NCBI GenBank assembly: GCA_046538945.1
Contig: JBKHHW010000065.1
Coordinates: forward strand, 1-16,734
Length of the DNA stretch: 16,734 nt
Origin: JAEZKC01 sp046538945
GTDB taxonomy: Bacteria > Fibrobacterota > Chitinivibrionia > Chitinivibrionales > Chitinispirillaceae
Direction of reading: 5' to 3'
Below, in pieces: positions 7,778 to 15,607 of the stretch. Position 1 is the stretch's first letter. Every line of letters starts with the position of its first letter. Below the pieces are notes generated by a model, which worked only from the letters and a program-made list of their open reading frames with translations, made no database searches and was not told the origin of the DNA. A program made the translations under genes and the position numbers.

Positions 7778-8347
7778 ATGTCTGGAAGGGGAATATTCGG
7801 TCTGGTTGTTTCTTTATCAGTGGTGTTCTGGTCCTGTTCTCCCCGTCTGGGAGGCGAGGGCAAATATGAAGACACGGTTCCAGGTGAGATAGAGAAAGTG
7901 ATCGGGGAGAAGTGTCAGGAGGGGTTGTATGCGGTGGGCACCGCTGTGGCGGGCGATGAGATGGTGGCTGTGAACAGGGCGTCCATGCAGGCGAGGGCTG
8001 AAATTGCCCGTCAGTTCGAGGCTCAGGTGAATGTTCTCCAGAAGGATTATCAGGAGTCGGTGAGTGAGAGGACCACCGGGGAGTACTCGCAGGTGATGGA
8101 GGTGTTTGCCACTCTTGAACTCAACGGTTCTCAGATCATCAAGTCTATGGTGAGAAAGGAATCTGACGGTCAGTACTCGGCCAAGGTGCTTGTGGCGGTC
8201 ACGGCTCAGCGGATGAAGGAGGTTGTTGATGAGCGGTTAAGGGCTTTTACCTCGTTTAGAGCATCCAAAGCCTACAAGGAGCTGGAGGAGAGGGTGGAAA
8301 GGGAAAGAGAGCGGGAAACCCGGTCGGAGGAGGAAGAAATCTTCTAG
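7778..8347 (+). CDS. LPP20-like lipoprotein
   Basis: This is a 189-residue protein. An N-terminal hydrophobic signal ends in FWSC (Cys near residue 20), a somewhat weak lipobox, so it is probably an envelope lipoprotein anchored by an acylated cysteine. The body matches the LPP20 pattern: a GLYAVGTA strand, then a helix rich in Ala and Arg (SMQARAEIARQF), a Q/E-rich stretch and the strand-helix YSAKVLVAVTAQRM. The C-terminal 40 residues are highly charged (Arg/Glu repeats ending in EEEEIF) and may form a coiled coil. The LPP20 family is named from a Helicobacter lipoprotein and its biochemical role is unknown. The gene stands alone between a terminator before it and one after it, but lies next to a second LPP20-like gene at 9802, with a WD40 gene between them. 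Confidence 0.75.
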   Translation: MSGRGIFGLVVSLSVVFWSCSPRLGGEGKYEDTVPGEIEKVIGEKCQEGLYAVGTAVAGDEMVAVNRASMQARAEIARQFEAQVNVLQKDYQESVSERTTGEYSQVMEVFATLELNGSQIIKSMVRKESDGQYSAKVLVAVTAQRMKEVVDERLRAFTSFRASKAYKELEERVERERERETRSEEEEIF

Positions 8348-8372
8348 GGTTATCGTTTCGATAAATGGAAGT

Positions 8373-8416
8373 AAAGCGGCGCATGTGGGTTGATTCGGAT
8401 GCGCCGCTTTCTTTTA
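8373..8416 (+). terminator. Strong rho-independent terminator after the lipoprotein gene
   Basis: AAAGCGGCGCAT (8373-8384) and ATGCGCCGCTTT (8399-8410) are a perfect twelve-base inverted repeat with a 14-base loop, followed by CTTTTAT. It starts 26 bases after the TAG stop. The flanking A and T runs make it symmetrical, so it may work in both directions. Confidence 0.85.
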
Positions 8417-8503
8417 TGCGCCATCTGTTTCCGGTGGCATGGATGTTGTTTCTCTTATGTCATTAGAGCCGGTTATTTTGCCGTAGCTGCAGAGGTTTGC
8501 CAG

Positions 8504-9805
8504 ATGATCTATAAAGCCAGTTTGTTCCTGTTTTTTGTACTGGTCACTACCACTCTGTCTTCCCATGCTCATTCGGGAGCGGTGAGCAGGGTGTCGGCAG
8601 ACCGGGAGGGGTATCGGTTTCTGAGCTGTTCCTTTGACAACAGGATGAGGCTGTGGGATGTGGGCAGCTGTTCTCTGGTCCAGACATTCAGTTTGCCCCG
8701 GGCGGGGATCGGGCAGCTTTTTTCCTGTGCGCTCAGTCCTGACGGGCGTCTTGCCGCGGTGGGGGGGTGGTATGGTACTCCATCTGGAATTCAGCACCGG
8801 ATTCATCTGTACCGAGTTCGAAACAATTCTTTTCTGTATACCATTAATGTGGAAAGCGCGGTGCTGGATCTACAATTTTCTGGTGATGGTTTAAAGATTG
8901 CCGCGGGGCTAAAAAGAGGTGGCGCTCGGGTGTATGATGTGTCCAGCGGAAAGCGGCTTGCCGCGCTGCAGGCAGCCGGAAGTGTCTACGGTTGTAGTTT
9001 CGACGGGCGTGGCAATCTGATCGTGGCAGACGGAGAGGGCGTGGTGCGTGTATATGAAAACGGCAACAGGCTTCTTTCAAGCCGTCTGTTGGAAGACGAT
9101 GCGGCACCGGTGAGCGTGGCGCCGTCTGCTGACGGGACGCTGCTGGCTGTTGGAGTGGAGAATCCGGCTTCAGTTAAAGTCCTTTCCCTGCCATCTCTGG
9201 CTGTTGTCGGTGAGTTTAGGGTTCCGGACTGGAGCAGGAGCGGAATGGTGCAGGTGGGCTGGTTTGGCAATAACACTGTTATGGGCTCCTATTTCCGGTC
9301 CGGAAGGGGAATGAATTCTTTTTTCTTTCGCTGGGAGAGGCAGACCGGGCATCTGGAGAAATCCGCTTTGGGTACATCGGGTATTCTCGATCTGGGGGTT
9401 TTGCCGGATGGAACCGTGCTGTTCGGCGGGCAGGAGGGGGATCTTGGCCGCATCGATTCAGGAGGCGCTCCGGTGTGGCATCACAGAGCAGTTTCCGGAA
9501 AAAAAGGGGGGAAGTTCGCTCTTGAGGTGGGTTCAGTTCCTGATCCTGCGGTGGTGACCGACAGTGTGATATCCCTTATGGTTGAGCTGACTAATGAAGA
9601 ACCATTGGTTGATATAGAGGTTTTTGTCAATGGAGAGAGAAAGACTTCTCTGTTCACCCAGGTTCTTTTCGAACTTCACAGCAGAAGAAGACGGGTTCTG
9701 GTTCCTCTGCAGAAAGGGAAGAATAGAATCGAGCTGTGGGCCCGGGGTGTGTCCGGGCGCAAGGCGTCGGTGGAGATTGTGATAACCCGAAGGGATTCCT
9801 CATGA
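8504..9805 (+). CDS. Exported WD40-repeat protein with C-terminal Ig-like domain
   Basis: This is a 433-residue protein. The start is ATG 8504, with AGAGG eight bases upstream and a good signal peptide immediately after (cleavage near SHA at residues 20-22); the open frame extends back to 8390 but there it overlaps the terminator. Residues about 24-340 contain WD40-like beta-propeller blades, with blade ends such as RLWDV, HLYRV, RVYDV and RVYEN and turns such as SPDGRLAAVGG, SGDGLKIAAG and SADGTLLAVG. Residues about 345-433 form a beta-sandwich-like tail (VEVF-type strands, GKNRIELWA, ASVEIVI) of the kind often found at the end of bacterial caspase-like or WD40 proteins. WD40 propellers act as protein-binding platforms; no catalytic domain is present. 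Its stop overlaps the next start by four bases (ATGA), so the two proteins are probably made together in the periplasm. Confidence 0.8.
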   Translation: MIYKASLFLFFVLVTTTLSSHAHSGAVSRVSADREGYRFLSCSFDNRMRLWDVGSCSLVQTFSLPRAGIGQLFSCALSPDGRLAAVGGWYGTPSGIQHRIHLYRVRNNSFLYTINVESAVLDLQFSGDGLKIAAGLKRGGARVYDVSSGKRLAALQAAGSVYGCSFDGRGNLIVADGEGVVRVYENGNRLLSSRLLEDDAAPVSVAPSADGTLLAVGVENPASVKVLSLPSLAVVGEFRVPDWSRSGMVQVGWFGNNTVMGSYFRSGRGMNSFFFRWERQTGHLEKSALGTSGILDLGVLPDGTVLFGGQEGDLGRIDSGGAPVWHHRAVSGKKGGKFALEVGSVPDPAVVTDSVISLMVELTNEEPLVDIEVFVNGERKTSLFTQVLFELHSRRRRVLVPLQKGKNRIELWARGVSGRKASVEIVITRRDSS

Positions 9806-11292
9806 AAGCGGAAAAAATTCTTCTGGTGCTTCTCTTTTCGGTTCAGCTTCGGGCTGCACAGGCTCCTGAATGGGTCAGGGGATTTGGAAGTGGGGGCCGA
9901 TTCTCCTCTTCGCGCTATATTACCGGTTATGGCATCGCTAATGTGGAAAACAAGGATGGTGTGGGTGAAAGCATGCAGCTAGCGAGAGAAAGTGCGGTTT
10001 CCATGCTTGTGTCCTCGATCAGGAGCACTTTCACGGTTCGCAACAGGGTGGAATCTGTTTTCAGCAGGCGTTCGGGAGAGAAAGAGCGGGTGCTGGAGGA
10101 GCTGTCGAGTTCTGTTCTGAGCGAGGGAAGGCTGCAGTTGGAGAATATGGGTACAGAGCTATATCATGATGAATCTGGGAGGAAGGTGCATGCTCTTGTC
10201 TGGATAGACAGGGGGAATCACGCCCGGGTTCTTCGGTCCAGAATGGCGTCAGCCGCCTCGGCTATTCGGCTTTTTAGGGAAACTTTTGAGGACAGTATGG
10301 CGGAGGGCAAGTATGATCAGGTCCGAATGCTTTACCCTTTGGTGAATGAAAAGTTTAGTACGTTTGTCGAGGATGGTTACACGCTGGAGCTTTTCGGGGG
10401 TGTTTTAGCTGAGGATTACGGTCCGCTCATCACCTACATGGAGCAACTCCCCGTTCTTGTTCGCCGCAGGCCGGCCCGGAGCTGTGATGCAATGTCATCT
10501 TTAGTGGTTTCGGATCTTCTCTCACAGTTTTCACCTGAGGAGCAGAGCACAATCGCGATAACGGCTCCCAGAACAATAAGGGGTGAAGTGAGCCGTTTCA
10601 GTCTTGTTCTGGGCGAGAAGCTCGAGCGGGAGCTGGTCCGTAGGGGAAAAATGAGCGCGGTTCAGGCCGGCAGCGATGAAAGCAGAGCATTTTCCACTGG
10701 CGGAGCAGTGGAGTTTGCCACCAAATCCGGAGCACAATATCTGCTTACCACTTCGTACTCTCAGGCTGGGGAGGAGATTCAAGTCTCTCTGAAGGTGCAT
10801 GACCTTGCCGGGGGGCGGGTGGTGGCCACTTCCTTTGATTACATGCATTCGGATGTGATTGCCCGTATGGATGATGGTACTGTTCCCGGACTGGGGCCTC
10901 ATTTCGAGATCTGGGCCGGCAGCGGACTAGAGGAGATCGAAAAGGGTCACAGTTACCGATTCTACGTCCGCACGGCCGGGCCTCTTTATCTCAGGGTTCT
11001 GGTCAGGCTGGATAACGGTATGGTGCTGGTTCCTGATCCGATGTTCAAGAACTTTTTCCTCGATGCGCACAAAACTCCATATGCTTTGCCGGGGCTGTTC
11101 GTGATTGATTCATCTTTGCCCTGCACCTCGCTTGAATTCCAGGTATCCGCCCGTCCTTTCGGACAGCTTGATCTGAAGGCGGTGGTGATTGGGGGGAGGG
11201 TGTATGCTGCGGTTGCGGAGGGCAGAATCGGTAGTGAGGGAGAGGTGATGCGCAGGAGGATAAGGGTGGTTGAAGGTCGGCAAAGCGGGTAG
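9802..11292 (+). CDS. Exported LPP20/CsgG-like protein with DUF4384 domain
   Basis: This is a 496-residue protein. ATG 9802 overlaps the WD40 stop (ATGA), and a signal peptide follows (about residues 1-21, ending RAAQA). Residues 22-155 are LPP20/FlgT-N-like: WVRG, ITGYGIA, then an amphipathic helix with ARESAVSML and SIRSTF, and HALVWIDR. Residues about 230-365 resemble the CsgG/FlgT middle-type fold, with LEREL, GAQYLLTTSYS and VSLKVHDLAGGRVVA strands. Residues 380-465 match DUF4384, with GPLYLRVLVRLDNG, VLVPDPMF and YALPGLFVID. DUF4384 modules are commonly found in cell-envelope and caspase-associated proteins. The protein has no lipobox, so it is likely periplasmic or assembled at the outer membrane. 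The coupling to the WD40 gene suggests a complex. Function beyond these domains is unknown. Confidence 0.75.
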   Translation: MKAEKILLVLLFSVQLRAAQAPEWVRGFGSGGRFSSSRYITGYGIANVENKDGVGESMQLARESAVSMLVSSIRSTFTVRNRVESVFSRRSGEKERVLEELSSSVLSEGRLQLENMGTELYHDESGRKVHALVWIDRGNHARVLRSRMASAASAIRLFRETFEDSMAEGKYDQVRMLYPLVNEKFSTFVEDGYTLELFGGVLAEDYGPLITYMEQLPVLVRRRPARSCDAMSSLVVSDLLSQFSPEEQSTIAITAPRTIRGEVSRFSLVLGEKLERELVRRGKMSAVQAGSDESRAFSTGGAVEFATKSGAQYLLTTSYSQAGEEIQVSLKVHDLAGGRVVATSFDYMHSDVIARMDDGTVPGLGPHFEIWAGSGLEEIEKGHSYRFYVRTAGPLYLRVLVRLDNGMVLVPDPMFKNFFLDAHKTPYALPGLFVIDSSLPCTSLEFQVSARPFGQLDLKAVVIGGRVYAAVAEGRIGSEGEVMRRRIRVVEGRQSG

Positions 11293-11369
11293 CGGGGCCG
11301 TGGCATGGAACTTGCATTCCTCAGTTGAAAAGCAATTCTCAATTCTAAGAAGTCAGGATTTCAGAAGCT

Positions 11370-12029
11370 ATGAAAGGTATGATCGCATTTTCGGTGCTTT
11401 TTCTTTTTCTCGGTATCGGTACTGCTGACGAGCTGGTGATAGACACGTTCAGCAACTGTTTTTCCGACAAATTCCCCAATCTTCCCTGCGGATGGGGACC
11501 ATCCCAGAAGTGGCGGAATGTGGAAATGTACTCGATCCGGCAGGAACAGGGTAATCATTTCATAAAGGCCAGGACTGATGGCGGAGTGACCACGATAGGC
11601 AGGCCTGTCGATTTTTCTCTTGATAAATACCCCACTCTTTCCTGGAACTGGCGTGTTCATTCTCTTCCGGAGGGGGGCAATGAGAGCATAAAGGAGAAGG
11701 GGGATAGTGGCGCGGCGGTTTACGTGATCTTCAAGGGAAGTTTCTTCAGAAATCATATTCTGAAATACGTTTGGAGCGCGGAGCTTGAGCGGGGTACTCT
11801 CACGGAGAGTCCCTACAATTCCCGCACCAAAATCGTGGTCTTGAGAAGTGGAGAGAGGGAGAAGGGGAAGTGGGTTGAGGAATCGGTTGATCTTCTGAAT
11901 GATTACCGGCGCCTTTTTAAATCAGAACCTCCGCCGGTGGTCGCTATTGCCATAATGAGCGACGGTGACAATACCAAATCCCTTGTGGAGGCTGATTACG
12001 ACGATTTCAGACTAAGCGGACATAAATGA
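11370..12029 (+). CDS. DUF3047 family exported protein
   Basis: This is a 219-residue protein with a short signal peptide (residues 1-19, MKGMIAFSVLFLFLGIGTA). The mature part shows the DUF3047 pattern: PTLSWNWRVHSLPEGG, KGDSGAAVYVIF, LKYVWSAE, NSRTKIVVLRSG, GKWVEESVDLLNDYRR and IAIMSDGDNTKS ending in ADYDDFRL. The family resembles carbohydrate-binding beta-sandwich proteins, but its function is undescribed as far as I know. The ribosome binding site is weak (AGGA at 11354, 12 bases off); a second ATG at 11379 is possible. The gene opens a run of four overlapping genes; its TGA overlaps the next ATG (12026). In the 77 bases between it and the preceding gene I see no convincing terminator, so co-transcription with the WD40 pair cannot be excluded. 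Confidence 0.8.
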   Translation: MKGMIAFSVLFLFLGIGTADELVIDTFSNCFSDKFPNLPCGWGPSQKWRNVEMYSIRQEQGNHFIKARTDGGVTTIGRPVDFSLDKYPTLSWNWRVHSLPEGGNESIKEKGDSGAAVYVIFKGSFFRNHILKYVWSAELERGTLTESPYNSRTKIVVLRSGEREKGKWVEESVDLLNDYRRLFKSEPPPVVAIAIMSDGDNTKSLVEADYDDFRLSGHK

Positions 12030-13042
12030 AGGTATCCATTAGAACTGTTGCGGGGATCGTGGGTATAACCGCGGCCCTGGTGTGGTCCGTTCGGGGAGTG
12101 GTTTTCAGTGATGTATTGGAAATTATTTCTAATGCGGACCTGCTGCTTGCCGGGGTGGTGCTTTTTCTGACTGTTTTGAATCTGGTGATCAGGGCTGCAG
12201 TGTGGAAGGCGGTGGTGAGACCCATGAAAGTGATTTCGGTTTTCAACGCTTTCACCAGTTATCTCATAGGGACCTTTTCCAACCTCTTTCTCCCTTTCAA
12301 GCTTGGGGATGTGGCTCAGGGGTATTCTCTGGGGCGTAGGGCGCACATAAGCAAGATTTCATCCGTCTCAGCGGTTTTGGTTCAGAGGGTTTTCGAGGTG
12401 ACCAGTCTCATACTGGTAATGGCACTGGTGGGGGCGGTTTTTTCATTGCCTCTTATAATCGACAGGCGTTCGGTGATTCTCGGTGTACTGGTTTTGCTTT
12501 CTTTAGCCGGGCTGGCTACATTGGTTGTATACAAAGACAAGGTGGTGTTATTCCTGGAGAAACAGATTGCCCGGGTTTCTCCCAGAGTAGCTTCTTCCGT
12601 GCGCAGGTCCTTTGAATTGTTCATCGAAGGAACCAGGGCCATTCATAATCTGAGTGACATCACGAGAATACTGCTGCTTTCGGTGCTTTCCTGGGCGGTT
12701 CAAATCGTAATGGTTCTTTTCATGACCCGTTCTCTTAATATTCAGCTCGATTTTATTTCCTCCGCAATAGTTCTTCTGGTTATCAATATCGGTCTTCTGC
12801 TTCCGGTTGCTCCGGGCAACATCGGAACATTTCAGTTTTTCAGCATTATTGCCCTTTCGTTTTTTTCGGTTCCCAAACCTCAGGCTTTGACTTTTGCGGT
12901 ACTTTTCCAGGTCGTGCAGGGTATCCCGGTTATAATCGGCGGTGCATTCAGTATGCTTGCGGAAACAGTCCGGCTCAGACCTGAACCGGTTAAAGTGAAC
13001 AGAAAGAATCATCATGTAAACGACACAAGGGATAATACATGA
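12026..13042 (+). CDS. LPG-synthase-type transmembrane (flippase-like) protein
   Basis: This 338-residue integral membrane protein has about eight hydrophobic segments: about 6-26, 37-58, 121-145, 147-169, 212-234, 243-265 and two in 270-311. The conserved features of the lysylphosphatidylglycerol synthetase TM/UPF0104 family are present: an NLFLPFKLGD block after the second helix, QRVFEV leading into the third, and LLLPVAPGNIGTFQ near residues 258-271. Members include the N-terminal half of MprF, which moves lipids between leaflets, and several proteins coded next to glycosyltransferases. There is no C-terminal aminoacyl-transfer domain, so it is the membrane part only. It begins at ATG 12026, overlapping the DUF3047 stop, and ends with a short hydrophilic tail (KVNRKNHHVNDT). 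In this context it may flip or bind the lipid made by the following enzymes. Confidence 0.85.
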   Translation: MKVSIRTVAGIVGITAALVWSVRGVVFSDVLEIISNADLLLAGVVLFLTVLNLVIRAAVWKAVVRPMKVISVFNAFTSYLIGTFSNLFLPFKLGDVAQGYSLGRRAHISKISSVSAVLVQRVFEVTSLILVMALVGAVFSLPLIIDRRSVILGVLVLLSLAGLATLVVYKDKVVLFLEKQIARVSPRVASSVRRSFELFIEGTRAIHNLSDITRILLLSVLSWAVQIVMVLFMTRSLNIQLDFISSAIVLLVINIGLLLPVAPGNIGTFQFFSIIALSFFSVPKPQALTFAVLFQVVQGIPVIIGGAFSMLAETVRLRPEPVKVNRKNHHVNDTRDNT

Positions 13043-14226
13043 AAATCGGAATCGTATCACCCTATTTTTACCCCTGGTATGGCGGAATCACCGAACATGT
13101 GTACTATCAGTATAACGAGTTGAAGAAAAGAGGACATGATGTCAAGGTGATCTCCCCTTTTGAAGGAGGAGGAAAAATCGATTCCGGGGATAACATCAAA
13201 GTAGGCTATCCTGTGCCTCTTATCGTCAATGGGTCCGTGGTGAAAATCCCACTGATTTTCAGACGGAAAAACAGGGTTTGGAAAATAGTAGAAAGGGAGA
13301 AGTTCGATATCATTCATATGCACCAGCCCTTATTCTGTGTGCTTGGTCTTTCATTTCTGGAGTGTGTCAGGGAAAGGAGGATCAGGGGTCAGGATACTCC
13401 GCTCATGGTGGGTACTTTTCATGCCTGCGGTGGAGGCACGGAGCGGTTTCTGATCAACCGCTGCGGTTTTTACTTCAGGAGGTTCAGTCAGGAGTTTTCC
13501 GCCCGGATTGCGGTTTCTCTGGCTTCCCGTGATTTTGTCCATCCGGTGCTTCCGGGGTATTACGATATCATACCGAATGGAATCGATGTGAAGAGGTTCT
13601 CTTGCGCACCGGGGAGGGTAGGGGATTTTGACGATGATGCAATTAATATTCTTTTTGTGGGCAGGCTTGAGCCCCGCAAGGGGCTGACATCTCTTCTGAA
13701 AAGTTTGCCTCTGATCGGCAGCTACACCAACAAGAAATTCAGGCTGGTAATAGTGGGCAACGGTCTGCTCACAAACTACTACAAAAACAAAGTTCCCTCC
13801 TCAGTTGCGGACAAGGTGCATTTTATGGGTGGAGTGTCATTTGAAGATCTTCCCAGGTACTACAAAACTGCCCACATTTTCTGTTCCCCCGCCACTTACG
13901 GTGAAAGTTTCGGAATTGTGCTGGTTGAGGCCATGGCCTCGGGTGTTTCTGTTGTGGCAGGCAACAACGAGGGCTACCGAAAGGTGATAAGAGACGATGT
14001 AAACGGTATTCTGGTCGATCCGGAAAACCCGGAATCACTGGCACGGAGTCTTGCTTCTCTCATAGATTCCAAAGAACTCAGAGACCGCCTTTCCAGGCAG
14101 GGGGTCAGGGACTGTGTCCAGTACAGTTGGAGTGTTATCGTGGATCAAATTGAAAAAATCTACATTAATGCCATGAATGTAGATGCTGAAAAGAGACCTT
14201 ACTACAAGGCGGATGTATGCTTTTAG
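13039..14226 (+). CDS. GT4 family glycosyltransferase, PimA-like
   Basis: This is a 395-residue GT-B fold glycosyltransferase. The N-terminal half opens with MKIGIVSPYFYPWYGGITEH, whose glycine loop (GG) belongs to the first Rossmann domain. The C-terminal half carries the donor-binding features FVGRLEPRKGL (206-216) and the E-x7-E motif GESFGIVLVEAMASG, with E289 and E297. These fit the retaining family GT4 and its PimA/MshA-type members, which transfer a sugar from a nucleotide donor to a lipid or inositol acceptor. The donor and acceptor cannot be told from the sequence. No signal peptide or membrane helix is present; such enzymes sit on the cytoplasmic face of the inner membrane. ATG 13039 overlaps the flippase-like gene's stop, and the tail overlaps the acyltransferase gene by ten bases, so both neighbours are translationally coupled. 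Confidence 0.88.
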   Translation: MKIGIVSPYFYPWYGGITEHVYYQYNELKKRGHDVKVISPFEGGGKIDSGDNIKVGYPVPLIVNGSVVKIPLIFRRKNRVWKIVEREKFDIIHMHQPLFCVLGLSFLECVRERRIRGQDTPLMVGTFHACGGGTERFLINRCGFYFRRFSQEFSARIAVSLASRDFVHPVLPGYYDIIPNGIDVKRFSCAPGRVGDFDDDAINILFVGRLEPRKGLTSLLKSLPLIGSYTNKKFRLVIVGNGLLTNYYKNKVPSSVADKVHFMGGVSFEDLPRYYKTAHIFCSPATYGESFGIVLVEAMASGVSVVAGNNEGYRKVIRDDVNGILVDPENPESLARSLASLIDSKELRDRLSRQGVRDCVQYSWSVIVDQIEKIYINAMNVDAEKRPYYKADVCF

Positions 14227-15059
14227 AGAAGGGAATTCTCAGTATATGGCTTGAATCTGTTTTCGGTTTTTTCAAACTGTTGCTTTTAAAACTGCTTGAT
14301 GCCACGGCTGTTCTGCCGTTAGAGTTCAGGTATGCAGTAACGGATCTGCTTGCCGGGGTGACTTTTGTGCTGTTGGGGAGCAAGCGCAAAGCGGTACGTG
14401 ACAATCTGTGTCTGGTGCTCAAAAAGGCCCCATCGAGAAAAGATGTGTGGATGGTGTTTAGGGAATACGGAAGGTACTGGGCCGAGTTTCCCGGTTTGAG
14501 GGATTTCTGGAGTAAAATGCCGCGGGCTTATGAGGGTGATGTTTTTCCACCTCAGCAGAAGGGATTTCTTGGTCTGACTTTTCATATCGGGAATTTCGAA
14601 ATTTTTGGCCATGAAGTCTACGACAGGCATAAATCCGACTTCTATGTTGTTGCAGAACGCTTGAGGCCGCAGATGCTGGCGGATTATTTCAGGAACAAAC
14701 GCAGAAATAACCATGTCGAAACCATCTGTCATGATGATGCCCGGGGGATTCTGAAAGTGCTTAAGCAGGGGGAGACTCTGGGGGTTGTATGTGACAGGAT
14801 GATATCCGGCAAAGGGGTGGAGATAAATCTTTTCGGCCGTCAGGTCAATCTTCCGCTTAAAATCGTTTCCTATGCTCTCGATTCTGGAATACCAGTATAT
14901 ATTGCCTACTGTGTTAAGGAAAACGGAAAGTTAAAGATCATTGCGCGCCGCTTAGACGAAAGTCAGAGTTTTGAAGCCGCTCTGGTGAAAATATCAGGTA
15001 CGCTTGAGGATGCTGTTCGCCTGTATCCTCATCAGTGGCATGTCCTCAGTCCGATCTGA
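14217..15059 (+). CDS. LpxL/PatA-family lysophospholipid acyltransferase
   Basis: This 280-residue protein belongs to the HtrB/LpxL acyltransferase family. It has an N-terminal hydrophobic segment (about 15-55), a FHIGNFEIFG block with the catalytic HX4E motif (H123, E128), a following helix with VVAERLR and FRNKRRNN, and GVVCDRMISG, then INLFGRQVNLP and IPVYIAY. LpxL usually transfers a secondary acyl chain to lipid A, while the actinobacterial member PatA acylates the mannose added by PimA. This protein follows a PimA-like glycosyltransferase, so a PatA-like role is plausible. The start is ATG 14217, with AAGGCGG four bases upstream and a ten-base overlap with the preceding gene. It is somewhat shorter than E. 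coli LpxL (306 residues) but has no visible truncation. Confidence 0.85.
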   Translation: MLLEKGILSIWLESVFGFFKLLLLKLLDATAVLPLEFRYAVTDLLAGVTFVLLGSKRKAVRDNLCLVLKKAPSRKDVWMVFREYGRYWAEFPGLRDFWSKMPRAYEGDVFPPQQKGFLGLTFHIGNFEIFGHEVYDRHKSDFYVVAERLRPQMLADYFRNKRRNNHVETICHDDARGILKVLKQGETLGVVCDRMISGKGVEINLFGRQVNLPLKIVSYALDSGIPVYIAYCVKENGKLKIIARRLDESQSFEAALVKISGTLEDAVRLYPHQWHVLSPI

Positions 15060-15093
15060 TCCAAACCGTTATTGCCGCCGATCTCTTATTCTG

Positions 15094-15127
15094 TTGAAGC
15101 CTGAAGTGGTTTCAATTACTATTTTTA
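15094..15127 (+). terminator. Possible intrinsic terminator after the glycolipid operon
   Basis: TTGAAGCC (15094-15101) pairs with GGTTTCAA (15108-15115) with one G-U pair and a six-base loop; TTACTATTTTTA follows. The T-tract is interrupted, so the site is only moderately convincing. It lies 35 bases past the acyltransferase stop and before the start at 15164. Confidence 0.4.
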
Positions 15128-15163
15128 GTGTTTAATGTTCATTTAACTGATTGGGAAACTCTG

Positions 15164-15580
15164 ATGCGCAAATCGATTGGTCTTCTGATAGTGATTTTTG
15201 TAATTGTTTCTTTAGTGAGAATCCTGGCCTCGGGTGTGCAGGCAAGGGATGACGGTACCATGACCGCTTTTCTTGTGATGCTTCCGGCGACGCTTTCCAT
15301 GCTTCTATCACTGGTGTTCACAGCTGACCGGATCCATTTCAGGTGGCTCGATTGGAGCATGATTCCTGTTGCGCTTGTTTCTTCGCTGCTGTTTTTGACA
15401 TCAATTGCACTTTTGCTTTTCGGGAACAGTCTGATCCCTCAGGTTAACACACTTACATTAATCCCTTCACTTCTGGTTTTCATCATTTTTCCACTTTTCA
15501 TTCCAGTTGCTGATAGGTATAAAAGGGAAAAACCAAAAAGGAAGATACCTGAAAAGACCAGACCGGATGATAAGAAGTAG
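15164..15580 (+). CDS. Small four-helix membrane protein of unknown function
   Basis: This is a 138-residue protein. I choose ATG 15164 (GGGA about nine bases upstream) over the GTG at 15128, which overlaps the terminator candidate and would put a polar stretch before the first helix. Four hydrophobic segments lie at about 4-24, 36-57, 67-90 and 95-117, with a basic, lysine- and proline-rich tail (KREKPKRKIPEKTRPDDKK), which by the positive-inside rule is probably cytoplasmic. I do not recognise a family. It is 27 bases upstream of the radical SAM gene and may be co-transcribed with it. Confidence 0.65.
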   Translation: MRKSIGLLIVIFVIVSLVRILASGVQARDDGTMTAFLVMLPATLSMLLSLVFTADRIHFRWLDWSMIPVALVSSLLFLTSIALLLFGNSLIPQVNTLTLIPSLLVFIIFPLFIPVADRYKREKPKRKIPEKTRPDDKK

Positions 15581-15607
15581 TTTATTTTCGTTGTAATTCA
15601 AGGTTTA

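Noticed and set aside
8390..8503. N-terminal extension of the WD40 protein
   Set aside because: It begins within the terminator loop and only the 8504 start gives a normal signal peptide with a spaced ribosome binding site.
15128..15163. GTG start for the small membrane protein
   Set aside because: The added residues are polar and the site lies just after the terminator-like hairpin; ATG 15164 fits better.
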